Assembly: GCA_003993805.1 (NCBI GenBank)
Contig: RSEF01000002.1
Span: forward strand, 75,582,002 to 75,646,001
Direction of reading: 5' to 3'
DNA: 64,000 nucleotides
Source of the DNA: Himantopus leucocephalus
Lineage: Eukaryota > Chordata > Aves > Charadriiformes > Recurvirostridae
Positions 27,436 through 41,200 of the stretch are shown in pieces. The notes beneath the pieces were generated by a model. That model was not told the origin of the DNA, ran no database searches, and saw only the letters and a program-made list of their open reading frames with translations. Every line of letters begins with the position of its first letter. The first letter of the stretch is position 1. A program made the position numbers and the translations under genes.

Positions 27436-29128
27436 TATGTGCCTACATACTACTGGACAGGCCACAAAGGACCATTTATCTCTTGGTGCTCCATCATCCT
27501 CAGCTTTTAAAAAGTGCCTAGGAATTTTCCAAATTTCCCTCCCTTTACAGGAGCAAAACGGCTCTCACAGCTCCAGGGAACAAAGTCCATTAGGCACAGA
27601 GCATCACAAAACTCAAGTACCTCAGGACAACTTGCCCTAAATGACCTAGACATAGTCACACAAGAAGGCAACAGCAGATCCAAGACTTTCTGACTCTCTA
27701 CCCACAACACTGCTATGGTTTTTGTGCTATTTCATGGGTAATGTTTTTCACTCTTGCTATATATGTTAAAAATTATCTAGTAAGCTGAGAGGGCACACGG
27801 GATCTTGAAGATGCCATCACTTAGACGAGCTACAAATCAAAGTACTGTTTGTGTCCTTTAAAGATGGTGCATTTCAAAAAAGGTCAGGATAGTATAAAGA
27901 AAGATTCACTTTTGCAGCATTATCTTCTGCTTTATTCTTTTGTCATTCTGTGTTTGTCCCACACCGTTGACATGTCCTGTTAAACAGCTTCAACACTGCC
28001 AAAACACAGCCACAATCAGCAATCTAAGAAAAAAAAAAAAAACCTTGTACTTAGAGAGCATTTTAAGATCTGAAAGGATTATACAAAAAACCTCTTTGCT
28101 TATTTCTGTAGCTTTACTGATTTCTCTACATGGAAAGGTAGAAAAAAAATCTAAAATAAATATTTCAAAACCAAGCTAAACTAAGAAGTTAAGTATTCAG
28201 TGGTTTATGTTTCAGTTTGTTGCTTTGGAGCTGCTTCTGTTGAGGGTTAAAATCCATAAACTTCAGTAGAATTACTGCTGATTTCCGTGTATGCAAATTG
28301 AATAGCTACATTCAAGATTATCTTTGATCCCTCTGTTACTAAACATGACTATCATCTTCATCAAGAACACAAGAATTTCTGGATGCCACTCTGATAGCAG
28401 TTTTAACTGCTTACAACCCTGGAAAAAAATAATCAGAAAAATAGCAAATTTGCTTTTTGAAAACCAAGCTGCAGTAATTTCGCATATTATTTCTAAATTG
28501 GAGTCAACTTTGGCAGGGTATAGGGAAATAGAAGGAAGAAAAGTAATTTGATTCCAACTGCAGCAACGTGAAATAAATTACTGGGTGGACAGATCTCTAA
28601 ATACTGCATTAAAATGTTTACTAATTCTGTATTCTTGGGAAGTGTACAATATAGTGACAAAAAAAAGGGTTTTGAATTTATTTTTAAGAACATATAATTC
28701 CTCAGATCCAAAACTTAGACAGATTGGTACGTTATGCTGAGCATTTAAGAGATATTAAGGGAATTGAAAGAATTTTCAATGATGCTAGTGACATTCATTT
28801 TCAATGTTAATAACCTATTTACCATGATAGCAGCTTAATAAGCTTTTAACTGGCAGAAATGCAATATAGCATTATTATTAACATTATGAAGAAAAAAACC
28901 CCCACAGTTCCTTGTCCTCACCACTCACTTTTTTACTCTGTATTTCAGGGAGATAATTAGGAGATATTTTCTATCCTCTTTCCACCTATGCAGAAAAAAT
29001 TCCAGGCCAATTTGTTGGGATCTAAAATCTACTTGGGCATTGCATCAGGTGCAACCTGTCTGTCATCTTTGCAAAGCTACGTTCCAGAGTAGCCTTTGCT
29101 GTCTGTCTTTCACTCTGCACAAAACCAC
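27436..29128. other. Non-coding stretch, nothing firmly recognised
   Basis: There is no supported gene. A poly-A run lies at 28029-28042. At about 28045-28086 the sequence vaguely resembles the tail region of an old SINE, but not enough to call. The remainder is AT-rich. Confidence 0.45.
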
Positions 29129-29769
29129 TGTTATGGTTTGAGAAACCCACAACAATTTATTGTCGTTTAGACAATTATTCTATCACCCAATGACCCCTTC
29201 CCATCCGGGAAGGGGAATTGAAAAAAAACAAGGAAACCTGGGGGCTGAAATACAAACAGATTTAATAGAATAAGACTAAATAACTAACATTAATAACACT
29301 AAAGAACCAAAATTGATCCCAATAGCAAAATAAAATTTACAAGGACTATACTCAGCCAATTCTATCAGTAGGAAGCCACACACTCCCAGCAGTGGACAGC
29401 AAATATTGGACACTGACAATGCTACGGCTTCAGGAGGGAGAGAAGGGTTCAGGGGTCCAGCACTGGGGCAAAGAAGTTCTCTGGATCACCGCCGTTAAGG
29501 GAGAGAGAAAATTTCACAGCAAACTTTCTAATTTATATTGAATGTAACATTCATGGTATGAAATAATCCTGTTGGCCAGCTTGGGTCAAGTGCCCGGGCC
29601 TCGCTCCTCATCCCTGTACCTGGTGAGCTCAAAAAACCAAGGAGGCCTTGAAACCCACACATCATAGCTGGCTATAAAGTAAATATTTTCACAAATTCAG
29701 ACCGCGTCTTCTAAAAGTTTTCCCAAGCATTAGAAAAGAAATTAGTCCTGTGTCGCTCAAACCAGGACA
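29129..29769 (-). mobile_element. Solo LTR of an avian endogenous retrovirus
   Basis: A 641-bp element is bounded on + by TGTTATGGTTT on the left and AAACCAGGACA on the right. That gives the TG...CA ends and the imperfect terminal inverted repeat of a retroviral LTR. Read on the minus strand it starts with TGTCCTGGTTT and contains a GACCCAAGCTGGCCAACAGG block and an ATTTCATACCATGAATG block. Similar words occur in a widespread avian ERV LTR family. A TATA-like AATATAAAT lies at 29539-29531, and ATTAAA/AATAAA signals lie at 29266-29261 and 29161-29156. It is flanked by ACCAC (29124-29128) and ACCGC (29770-29774), a 5-bp target-site duplication with one mismatch. No gag, pol or env sequence is next to it, so it is a solo LTR left by recombination between the two LTRs of a provirus. 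Confidence 0.85.
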
Positions 29770-29774
29770 ACCGC

Positions 29775-30889
29775 AAATACTATATATCACTGTTATGGTT
29801 TATTGACCATACAGGAAGCTCAGGCTATACAAAACAGTAAGTCTAACCCTCTCCACTGGAATTAGAGGGTTCAATTCCTACCAGGTAAAAAGTCCACTTA
29901 TCTTTCAAAACCTGATCTATGTAATATGACTGGATCCAGTCTCCACTTCTCTTGCGTGACTCACTCTTACTGCCTTATAAAACTTGCAAAATGTGAAACC
30001 ACAGGTAGCATCTCCATAAGACACTACCACCATCTACTTCGCCAACATGGACAGCATGCTCCATTTTACTCTACGCAGCCTATCATCTCCGCCAACTGTC
30101 TACAGCATCTCTGCCACGAAGAGAAACCACTATGTAAATTGCTTCCTTTCCTCATGCGACCAAAAATAACATTTTCCCCTACTTGTTTTGTAGGTGCAAC
30201 TCAGCACACATACCACATAGTGAATGTTTGAAGCATTGTATGCCAAATGCTTCCTTAAACTGAAAAAGAAACATCTTTCCCTGTCCTGTAAGCGCAATGG
30301 CTTCATTTCACAAAGATGTTTGGCAAGTACTTTGGGAGAGAACTAACACGGGTTCATTCAAACTGAAATTTCAGTAGCCATATCTTAAAATTAAAAACTT
30401 CAATCCAGACAACTTTAGAATGTCTGTGCATTAAACATTTGTATATCCTACCCACCTGTGCACTATACTATTTTAATACTAGAATATTTCTAATTTTTGT
30501 TTTCCTTGAAGTTTTAGAGCATAATCAGTAAGGACATGATGAAAGTTTCCTACTTGATGAAGCTTGATGTGAAATGTTTTCTAATTTTTCTGCATCAGAT
30601 TGTTTCTGAACATATTTTAAATGTACCAATATTATTAATAAAAGGTACTTGGCTGACAAATTCCCTTCACCAAGACCACTTGCATATTGCAGAGAGCATC
30701 TGAGACAGGCATGACGAGAGCTTCTGGCATCACTCTGTTCTTGGGGTGGTACTTCTACAAGCAAGGGCTTGATTTGGTTTTGGCCTCCCTATGGAAAATA
30801 CCAAGGGTATCAATTGCTGCCAATTGTTCCCAGGGGGCTGGTGATATACCTAGCCTGGAAATATAAATCCATTTCGCACACGTCACTGA
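29775..30889. other. Non-coding stretch
   Basis: There is no supported gene. A second TGTTATGGTTT word occurs at 29791, only 22 bp beyond the LTR, but the sequence after it is not the same LTR. The 101-codon frame at 29926-30231 has no recognisable domain. Confidence 0.5.
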
Positions 30890-31010
30890 GCAGCAATCAG
30901 ACAGTGATTTTTTGTCACTATCAATCTGGGCCAGATGCAGAATGGTGACCTGAAGGTGAAGGGCTCTGGACACTAATCCCCCGAGCCACTGACTCCCCTG
31001 GCTCCTTATT
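30890..31010 (-). mobile_element. Possible ancient tRNA-derived SINE head
   Basis: On the minus strand TGGCTCGGGGG (30988-30978) resembles a Pol III A box. About 30 bases further on there is a B-box-like CATTCTGCATCTGG. The layout is that of a tRNA-derived SINE head, and the stretch resembles old amniote SINE families by eye. The B box is clearly mutated, so this is tentative. Confidence 0.4.
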
Positions 31011-34000
31011 TGTCATAACCCTGATATTTATCAGAAAATTCAGAGGCATCAGTACAACAAACAGAAAAGGTATTGATATTTCCAATTCCATTTTTAATTA
31101 CAGAAAATACCTGGCAAGGTTTCAAGCCCTTTTTGCGCCATTACAAACTGTTACTCCTCCAGTGCTTGAATTCACACTGAGGAAAGAAAACAAATACAAT
31201 CAAGTCTGTGACTTTTGATTACGCAGAAAATGAAAAAGACAAATGCCACACCACAGATGATCGGATGCTGTAGTTCTGTACCTTGCATGGATACATTCCA
31301 CTGGATCCAAAGTAGTAATGGAAATTCTCTGGGGCATTGAAGTTCTTCACTTCTACCACATATGCTACTCCTTGTCCAACCAGATGTCAGGTTTTCCCAG
31401 TTCCCTGACGGAAAGTCTTCAGCACATTCTAGAGTAATCCATTATTCTGCCAAGTCAGAGCTCTATAAAACTCTGCAAGCTACCATCGAGGATATCAAAA
31501 TAGGCCCTCAGCTGAGTGGTGATTTAAATCCTTCCTAACTGCAATAGAATTATTCCAATCATCTATGAAGAGATATGCTATATACCTATGACAAGCCAGT
31601 TAAACTACCACAAACCCACTATTAGAGATGTAGGCTTAGGAAAATGAGCCGTTACATTTTTAGGACTAAATCTACAGCAAGACTTTGCTCAAGGGTCCAA
31701 AGAACTTGTTAGTTGCCGCATGGTGAACCAGCAACAACTTCACGCCTTTTAACCCAGGAGGTCCTGATCCTCTGGGGCTCACAGTGGATTCTGGCAGGGC
31801 CCCTGGACCTCCATGGGGAGGTGCTCTCCAAACCAACCTCGGTTTCACTTCCCTCCTGTTCAAAGAAAGTGGAAGTCAAAGCTCTCTTCTTGAGATGAGC
31901 ACTGCCTGCAAATCACCAGCACCCCACAGGAGGTAAATGATGCGTTACTCCTCTTACTTCCCCACCCACACAGCGAGCACATATGACTCTTGTTAGGTAG
32001 AAAAGTAGGGTCTTGCTACACTTCTCAGACTCACCTCAGCAAACAAGCTAAGCAAGGCATTAAAATGACCTGCACAAGAGCGTGAGGAGTTCAGATCATT
32101 TTTTTTTTGTGGGAAGGTGGGTCTGACAGCCATGAAAGATAAAGAAAAAAAAAATGCAGCAGAAAATGAAAGGCTCTGAAAGTTGTGTCACAGACAGGGA
32201 ATGAGGAAAGTATCATAGCACCTGAGATGAGATGAACTAGCAATAATGTGAAAGGGCAGACATAAAAAGGTACCATAAGAGAAGCTGGCACAGCAGGAGG
32301 CAATGATGCAAATGAATGGATGAGGACAATCAATGGATGTCTAATTGGATTGTCAACCTCCTATTACAGAGATGGGATATGTTATATAAGGCCCTAAACA
32401 TGAAGTGTTTAAAACTTTAAGACAGAAAGAGACCTAGTAGAGAGATGTGCCACAGTTTCAGGCACTCTGGGTAAAAAAGAAAAAAAAAATTTCACCACTA
32501 AACAAATTACATAAGCACAAGGTTGCAAAAAAGAAAAAAGTATTAACATAAATTGGTTTAGCTGTACAAGATTTATCAAGTTAGAATAAAGTATGTTTTC
32601 AGGCTACATTCATTCGGGCTTCAATTATATTGAGAAGGGCACTGAAATAATCAAATTATGAAGCCCCAAAAGCATTTAATAATCACAAAAATGAAGCAGA
32701 TGCACTAATAAAATTAACACTAATAAACTAGGTCAACACCGAGAAAAAGCAGAGAGGGATGTAGGAGGAAGAGAGCTCCACCCAGAGATGCTCCTCCAGG
32801 GTGCCGGCTTTGGCGCTGCACTCCCTGCACAGCGCTGTGCAGTAATGACTACAGATGATGCAGCTCTTTGACCTCTTTAACACAGACATTTCTCACACTG
32901 TCTCCGTAGAATCTCTGCTTTCTGCAGCTAGCATCCAAATGGCTCCCTGATACAGAAACCTGTGAGGAAATGCTCCCTCTACCAGTAGTTTGTCAACCCT
33001 CAAATTAGGAAAGAGGGCCTTCAAGCCTCCCAGGCTTATCTGCAGTGCAGCAGGAGTCTGGAGAGGTGAGCAGAGGACAGTCAGGAACTCGGTAGGTCTC
33101 AAGTCACCCCACGATCTGTGGCTCAGCAAGGTAATTTCAGCACTAGGTCTCAGCTTTCCTCGCTCCCGAGCATAAACACCACCTGCTCACCTTGCCTAAA
33201 ATGATTAGAGAGAGAATGAACCTAAATCCAGCTGTGCTGCCCCTTCCTGAAGCTGGGCAACCTTTTGTGCTGATTCCACATTTTGCGCTGACTCCACAAA
33301 AATGAAAGTAACACAAGGTAGTCTTCAAATCTGCAAGACACTTGCTCCCGGTGTTTTGACACATAAAACGCTACGTACAATAAACACCGATGAGTGATGA
33401 CGAGTGCTACCCAAACCAGCGAACGCAGTGGAGAGCCAGAACTGCTCTGCTCCATCTCAGAATCTGACCCACTCCTGTTATAAAACAGATGCATAAATGA
33501 TTACAGTGATTATGCAGGGGAGCAAGATTATGCAAGTGCTAAGCACTGCTGTTATAATACAGATACACAAACGAGTATAAAGGGGCCTAGGGATGTGGCA
33601 TTTCTCTTTAGCTTTCTTAAGAAGGCAAATAAAGTATGACAAGGAGGGGGCTGGATAAATGCAGTCAGAGGGAATTATTCAGGCAGGAAAGACAGAAATC
33701 CTGTCTTTCTGCCAGGCACTCCAATGCTCATCCAGGGAAAGCTCCAGCACAGCAGCAAAACAGCAGAGGCAGAAGCTCAAAGGCAAGGAACTAAACTGTT
33801 CGTTAAAACTCAGGATTGCAAAGAGCTGACAAGCATTATAGTGCCGCAGAAGATCAGTCTTCTCAACTTTCTGGCACAGAAAAATCAGGAACAACTGCCA
33901 TTAGAAAAAAGGAGATAAAAAAAATCAAGGACGGAGGAGCAAAGTCACAGGCCATTTCTGAAGAGCAGGGGGTGGCAGAGATGCACAAAAGCTGTACACT

Positions 34001-37000
34001 TAAGTATGGTGAACTTGGAAGCTTTCTTAAAACAAAGTCCCACTGTAACTACAAATACTGGCATTAAAACAGCTACTTTTAAATCGCCCCACCTCAAATG
34101 AAGGTTAACACAAGATTGCCAAGGCTCTAAGACATCTTCGGATGCAAAAGCAGAGCATTTAGTAATGTGCACCGAAGATAAAGCACTAAGCCAAAGCTCT
34201 GGCAAGTAATTCTGGAAACCAGGCTGGCTGCAGGCAGGTCTGTCATGTCATACTATTGTGTGCCAGTACACAGAGAAAAGGTCAGGACAATCATACAATA
34301 ACCCACCAAAAAAAAAAAAGTCAAGATCATGTAATTGTTATTAGTTGCAAGGCAAAGCTCGGCCTTCCCCCTGCAGGTGCTTCAAGCACAGGGTACCTCC
34401 TGCTCTTCTCTCCGGGTCTGCCAGCACAAGTTTGTGGGTGACTGGTCCTTAACCCAGCTCCACCAGTTTGGGCTAGTTGACAAAGCGTAAACCTATTGGC
34501 GCACACATCCCAGCCAGGCCAGGCCAGGGACTGGCTTGAAGGAAAGGAAAAGCCTGGCAAGGAAAGAAAAAAAACTGCCGGGGCCAAGGACCATTTCAGC
34601 TAGCACAACTTGGCCTCAGAGAAGGACCTATCACCAGAGCCTNGGAGCCTTCGGCTGAAACATGCCTGAACTCTCAGGGCAGGAATCACCTCAGTCCTGT
34701 GCCACGGCAGCGTGTGGGGCCCAGCTCTCATATGGGTCTTTTAGCAACAGAGGATCCCTCTCCTTTCTCTCTTTCCATTATGACTACTGAGGGGTTTTAG
34801 AAGAAAGAAATCACTAAGACAGTACACAAAGATTACACAGTATTTATTAGAATTACAGTACATTCCCTCAAAGGGATATTCAGGCAACGTAACAGATCAG
34901 CAAGATATATTTTAATCCTCACCCAATATTTTCAGTGCTGCTTTTCTTGAAAGCATGTACTCCTTGCGTCTTACAGACTGCACGGTCTTGGTCCAATATG
35001 CCATTATTATAAATCCACATTTTCAGCTCATTTTTTTCCCCAGTTTGATGAATCGTTTTAAATCATGCTTAAAATAGCACGTTTAATATTATACTCTATG
35101 CAAAGTCAAATTAAGACACTTGCACACAACTTTGGTAAATTAGAAAAAATGGCTTTCCTGTTCTATGAGAATTGCTAAAATCCCCCAATACTTACTATCT
35201 TGAATCCCCCCTGTCCCCTGTAGCCTGAGCCTCCAGCCCAACTAACTATTGGTGTGACAGAAACCCTCCTCTGTAGACATTTTCTCTATTAAAGAAAAAG
35301 CTCATGGATAAATTAAGAATCAAAGACAATACGTTTAACATGAACTCCTACAGCAATGCTTTTACCCAAACTTTTGAAGATATCCTTTCCATTCCTCAAC
35401 TTGTCCAACCAACTAAAAGGTTTGAAAAATTAATGTGACCAAAGACTTTGCCTAGCTGATGTTGAATGACAGAAGCAAAGCCCGAGGTGAAATACAGATA
35501 TATGGAAAGACTAGTTTGGACAGGCTTTCTTATAGCCAGTTTGGTGTATCTCAATTTACTGCTCATATCTTTCTTGCTTTTTTCCTCATAATGAAGGCTT
35601 ACATGTCTTGGCTCCAAAAACTACTAAAGATGCACTCTCAACATGTATAAATATACCTGTAAGCCACTAAGGGCTAGTTTTCTGGAATTTTTTTAGAGGA
35701 CGGCACCCTGTTGGTAGACTGCTCATGTATCTATTTTTATACTACAAAGTCTTCAGAGAATCTGATTGTCATTTGAGACTGTGTGGTAAGTGCCTAGCAA
35801 GGAGTGGGTGCCACCATAATTTTACTAATGTGTCATTATGCATCACTGTCATTATTTATTGTCCTTGCTTCTACAAGTTCAAATAACATCTTGTGTGTAG
35901 GACAATGCATTTAGTTCAATTAAAAATCACTAAATCTTTTTTTATTAAGTTTTCAGCTGCCAGCAGTATCAATGGATTTTAGAACATTCACTGCTCTTAA
36001 AAGGACATCTCAAGGATGAACCTAGAAAGGATACACCAATTTTCCTCCATGTGAAAGCTCTGGAGATAAACTTCACACATTCCTTCATCAGGCAAAAAAG
36101 AACATTTCCCCCACCTCCTCCTGTTAAGTTCAATTTTTAAAAATATTGTTCATCCACAGAGGAGCAAACAGATTGACAAGGCAGTATCCTTGGCAGATCA
36201 CCTAACTGAATGGGTGATCAAAAAAAATCCCTAACCTAACAAAATAGAGATCATTTAACCCAAAGGGAGGAAGAGTTAAAAGTGATTTACGTGAGACTGT
36301 ACAACGTCAGGGATTCACTGATCTCTGGATATTTTTCACTAATACTATCATATCATTACAAACAGTGCTGGTTTTCCTGCTCCTTAAGAGCCAAACAGCC
36401 TCCAACTCGTATCAGTTTGGAACCTGGGGGATTTTAAATTACATAGGTCATCAATGAAAACAAAGGCCTCAAATGGACTTTTCAAAACTGCGGTAAAAAG
36501 CAAAACTAAACAATATTTTCAGTGTGCTGGTGCAGTAAGCAGGGAAGACCCTTGGGCAATTCCTGTATGTACAATTCTACGGTGTAGTCAATGGGAAAGC
36601 CGGTCAGATTATGGGACAGCACTGCTGTGTTTTGTAAGTAAGGTTTAGTCAAATCAATCAAATAAGAACGTGCTAGATGCAAAAACTGAACACCATACTT
36701 ATATCTCAATTAACTGATCTGCAAATAGCAATTTTTTATTTTATTTTTTTAAAGCTACAATTCTTTTCCATCTTTAGAGATATTAAGTGAAGCTCTTTTG
36801 ATTTATTCACATCTTACAAAGGGTTCAGCTGCAGAGCTAAATCTTCTCTAATACCTGGACCTCATCTCTTCTGTCTAGGAACTTCAGCCCCCAAGCAGAT
36901 GGATGTGAATCTTCCCAAAGTCGTTAATACACAATACACCTGAAGTCTCAAAGCATGCCCTACCTTCCTCATTCAAGTTTGATAGAATTCTCTCTTCTGC

Positions 37001-37170
37001 TGCCCAGCTCTTTTGTTTGCTTTTTTACATCAAAGCGTCTGATGCTTTGGTGTAATGTTACAGTACTCTGGGTCAGATGACAGTATTTTACAGCAGCTCC
37101 TAGAGACTATCCCAGTAAGATCCAAGAATGCACAGGAACAGAAAAGAAGCCTTGTCCTCATATGCTCTCA
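31011..37170. other. Non-coding stretch, no gene recognised
   Basis: There is no supported gene. Two related ~35-bp blocks at about 33476-33510 and 33549-33583 (TGTTATAAAACAGAT versus TGTTATAATACAGAT) form an imperfect repeat with a period of about 73 bp. A lone N at 34643 sits between GAGCCT and GGAGCCT. The stretch 35800-35960 is TAAT-rich and repeat-free. Open frames are all short and domainless. Confidence 0.5.
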
Positions 37171-37232
37171 CATAGGATGATAAAGTCATTCAGGATGGAC
37201 GGGATCTCAAGAGGTCATCTAGTTCAACCATA
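37171..37232 (-). mobile_element. CR1 LINE relic
   Basis: ATTCAGGATGGACGGGATCT, then CAAGAGGTCATCTAGTTCAA, is the antisense CR1 3' end with a degraded CATAGGATGATAAAG tail before it. It is short and 5'-truncated. Confidence 0.75.
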
Positions 37233-37919
37233 TGAATACTGACATACTACTGCTTCTCTTGGGCTACGCCTCCAAACAGCGGCATAAAATCTGTCCTTCA
37301 ATTCATAATATAGCTAGTTTTTAAAAGTTTTTTTTCAGGATATTTTAGAAATGTGATATTTCACCCCTCAGTATGGCTTACACTGAAAAAAATCAAAACA
37401 TTTCAGGTCAAAAAGTGTCAAGATGGATAAACCAGACATTTCTGGAACAATTTATCATAAAAACTTTCTCAGAAATCGACCAGGTTCTTTTTACAGGTTG
37501 CAGTTTTGAATAAAGATAACTTTTTTCAGCTCAAAACACAAAGCAACAACATTTTAATGAGAAAATCCCTTATCAGTCTTATACCTTGTGCTGTCAACGA
37601 GCGTTTTCACTTAGAGCAAGCTGTGCGTGCCTGGATGCATAGCTGTTTCTGCTGATGTTTAGTAGCAGCAAAGCCCTTTGGGGGCCACTTATTCTCCTGT
37701 ACTCGGGCCTTCCGGCATTATTACTTCTGCCAATCCAAAAATCAAAGCGGAGTCTGGCTGCCGAGCAATCAAGAGCACGTGCACCCAGACACAGACTAAT
37801 CGATACAGCTCCGACTGCAATTCCTTTATGAACAAAAGTAAAATACTAATTTACTCAAAAACTCAGGCCACAGAATATTCTCCCTCATGATCTGACCTTT
37901 TTTCTCTTACGCCTGCCTG
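37233..37919. other. Non-coding stretch, nothing recognised
   Basis: No supported gene, repeat family or regulatory signature. Confidence 0.5.
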
Positions 37920-38290
37920 GCCTCCTTAGGCTGAACAAATATTTGTAGCTGATAGCTCAATGAATTATCACAGGGCAAGTAATGTTGTAACAGCTACCTG
38001 AATATGATGTTAAAAAGGATGAGAGACATAACAGACAGACCCGTAATCTTCAAAGCAGTTTTACACGGGAGCAAACTAAAGCATCCAGGCCACTCATGAC
38101 TTGTCAGCTAATAATGCAATCACTTCTTGTTCTAATACTGCGCTGTAGTACAAGCCAATCATTTATTCTGCGAGTCTTCTAGCAAAACTGCATAAACAAC
38201 AATAACCCTCCTCCAAACATGACATTTTTATTTCATGCTGTACGTGAATTAATTGAAATTCAAATTCAAATGCTTTCTGCATGCACAGTT
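37920..38290. promoter_or_regulatory. Candidate conserved non-coding element
   Basis: Repeat-free, with many TAAT/ATTA cores, a GAATTAATTGAAATTC segment and ATTCAAATGC-type POU/SOX-like words, and no plausible coding frame until its right edge. Enhancer-like by composition only. Conservation is not visible from one sequence. Confidence 0.28.
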
Positions 38291-41200
38291 GGAAGCTTGT
38301 CCTGCCTCTTAGTGAAGCGTGCGTTCTAGTAACCAAACGCTACCATGCTAAATTGTCAGATAAGCTAGGAAGGAAATTCCAAATAAATTATTTGCAAGGC
38401 ACTGTCCTTATTTTAGCAGGCAAGAAGTATTTACGCACTGAGTCCTTAGATGCAGACAAGCCTTCTTACGAAGGAAGAACTCATTCCAACATACAGCTTC
38501 ATTTATTTCTAGATATGAAAAAAAAAGAATGTTTTCCACTTGAAGCTGCTATAAGGCCATATAATACAGCCATAAGGACCATAAGGTGACACTACCATTA
38601 TACTGAGACAAAAGTTTATTTCAGTATGTTCTACCGACCTCTACCCTAAATGCCAACAAAGCTAGAGGGGAAGCCAAAGTTGCTGCTGGTGTGGGAGGTA
38701 AATCTGCTCCACCAGCGGGGGTGAAAGCTCAGCTGGGGCTGGTGGAGGAGCTCCTTGTGCCTGCTGGGGGAACACAAAGGGCAGGGATAGATGGGGGAAA
38801 AAGCAGAAGTGTAGGCTAGATCTGTCTTTTCTATATTGCAAGCACAAATCAGGGCTGGAGGAAACAATCGTTAGGAGGAGGGAGGGCTGCAAACCTACTC
38901 CCCCCTTCATGTGATGAGAACGCATACTGCTCTTAATGGTACCAATGGGGATGAGATAGTCATGCCCTTTTCATCTCCCCCCTGCCCCCCAAAATATGTC
39001 CATCAGCATCAAGGAATCTAGTTTTAGAACTGTATGCTAACCTGTTACAATCAATCTGCAGCAAGCAGACAGGCCTGAAAAGGGAAATAAACTACTTCTC
39101 ATTTAAACTAAGAGTGAAATCTTTACCTAGACGATACTTGGCAAAATATTGTGTTAACTGGCAGATAGCATAAATAGCAACCATTGTCCTTCTTACTATT
39201 GTGAATCAATTTATCTGAGTGGACGTTTCCCAAGAATAAGGAGTCAAATAAAACAGTTAGCAATTTAATCTGTTTAACATTGCAATCATTTTTGTCTTTA
39301 GCCTGCAAGGCATGGAGTAAATGGGAGCACAACTGCGAAAGTGTGTCTGGACAAAGAATCTATAGTTTGCACAAACTGGATACTCAGAGAGGACCAAACT
39401 GCAAGACCATAATGATGAAATGGAAGCTCTCAGAGGAAAGAGAAAGAACTTATTCCTACAGGAAGGTTAAGATTTTAAAAGTCAATTAACAGTCAACTGA
39501 AAATTACCCATCCTCAATAAAAAACACACACACACAAAAAAAACCCTAATTACCTTGTGTATTTCCAGCAAGTTGACTATAAACAACTTCCTTGTGGAAG
39601 TATTTTTAAAATGTTACCATGTTACACACGTGTAACCTGCAAAACATTTGAAAAAAGTTATTTGCACTTATACCAGGAAAGATACAAACAGCACTAGTAT
39701 TGTTGCATGCTCCATATTCCACTGTGACAGGAGAACGTAACTCATTTGTTCAGTTAACTAGGGATAGTGTTGGATAGGGTGTGTTTGTATATGCTTAGAC
39801 ATTGCAAAATGCTGAGAGGAGAGCAAATAAAAAGGCAGACGTTCAGCTTGTGCAACATGTCAGCTGGGTTCATGACAATCTGCACCAACTGAAGATCTCT
39901 CCCCACACATTTACACATCCTTTAAACATTTGCCTTGCGCAAGACAGGGTAACGGAGGAGATGAATGACATCTGCATCTTCTTGTCAGATATGACAGGTT
40001 GTGACATTTCAGTCTGGAAAGTTTTCACAGACTGGAGATGAAGTATTAGATCTCTGAGTAACACAACCTTGAGGGGAAAATCTACAAGGAACAGCAAAAA
40101 AACCCAGATGCTTCTCATACAGCAGCTTTACACAGAGATTAAAAAAAAAGCTGCCAGATAATTCTTAGGGTAAGTGATGTAAATGAAGTTTCAGCAGAGA
40201 TGGAACTAAGGGGCAGAACACAAGTTATAAACTTGCAGATGCAGCATATACATAATGTAATACGCATTGCATGTTACCATGTAATTTAAAAACATCAGGT
40301 ACTTTCACCCATGGCTCTGCCATTCATCTCTCCTACGTGCAGTTCTGTCCATTGGTCCTACCAACACATCTGCACACTCTTCGAGCCTACACAATGTCTC
40401 TACCCAGGGACATAACTCTCAATTTATCATGCAAAGCAAAACCAGAGACTGTTGAAATGACCTTCCTCATTCTCCCAGGGACAAACACATGCCCCACAAC
40501 CAATTTCAAAGTACAGAGAAAATCACCAGTTTCTACCCCACCACCTAATAAAGGGTGATCAATTAAGGTATCAAAATCAGGTGAGGGCCTGCTTGCAGGT
40601 TATCGGTCTGATAGCAAAATGATTTTTCTGTTTCTTTGGAAAAAAATAATAGAAATATTTAAAACATAACATGACTTTTAGCAGATGAAAACTGTCTCAG
40701 CTTTGGTCCCTTCTGGGAAATTTTTTTCCTTTGTAGAGAAGAAAGTGAGCTAGTAATTACAACATGCAGCTCTAAGACCAATTAACAATCTGCAACATGC
40801 CCCACTTCTTTTATCCTCCACTGGTAACACTACAGGCAGCATTAACTGTCTAATAAATAGGTGAGCACTGCTTAACACTTTGCAAGGTTTCAGCATTTCT
40901 CTTCACCCCTGGCATCAATTCTCTCTTTCCCTTGGCTATTAGCAGATCAGTCTGGCAGTATGCAGATGCTATTCTGCGGTGTGCCCAGGCTCCCCCCGGG
41001 CTGTGAAAGGCAGGTGGCGTATTCACGTTCTGAAAAGAAAGCTTCACTAATGACCTCGCAAAGGTCTCCAGGAGATTTTTTTTTTCCTAGCTAATCAGCC
41101 GGACAAAGAATTTACTTCTGCTTAGGAAGGGTGGATGTTTGTAAGCCAGCTATGAGTGGTGAAGGGTAAATGTTAAAAGTATTTTTAATATACTTCCATT

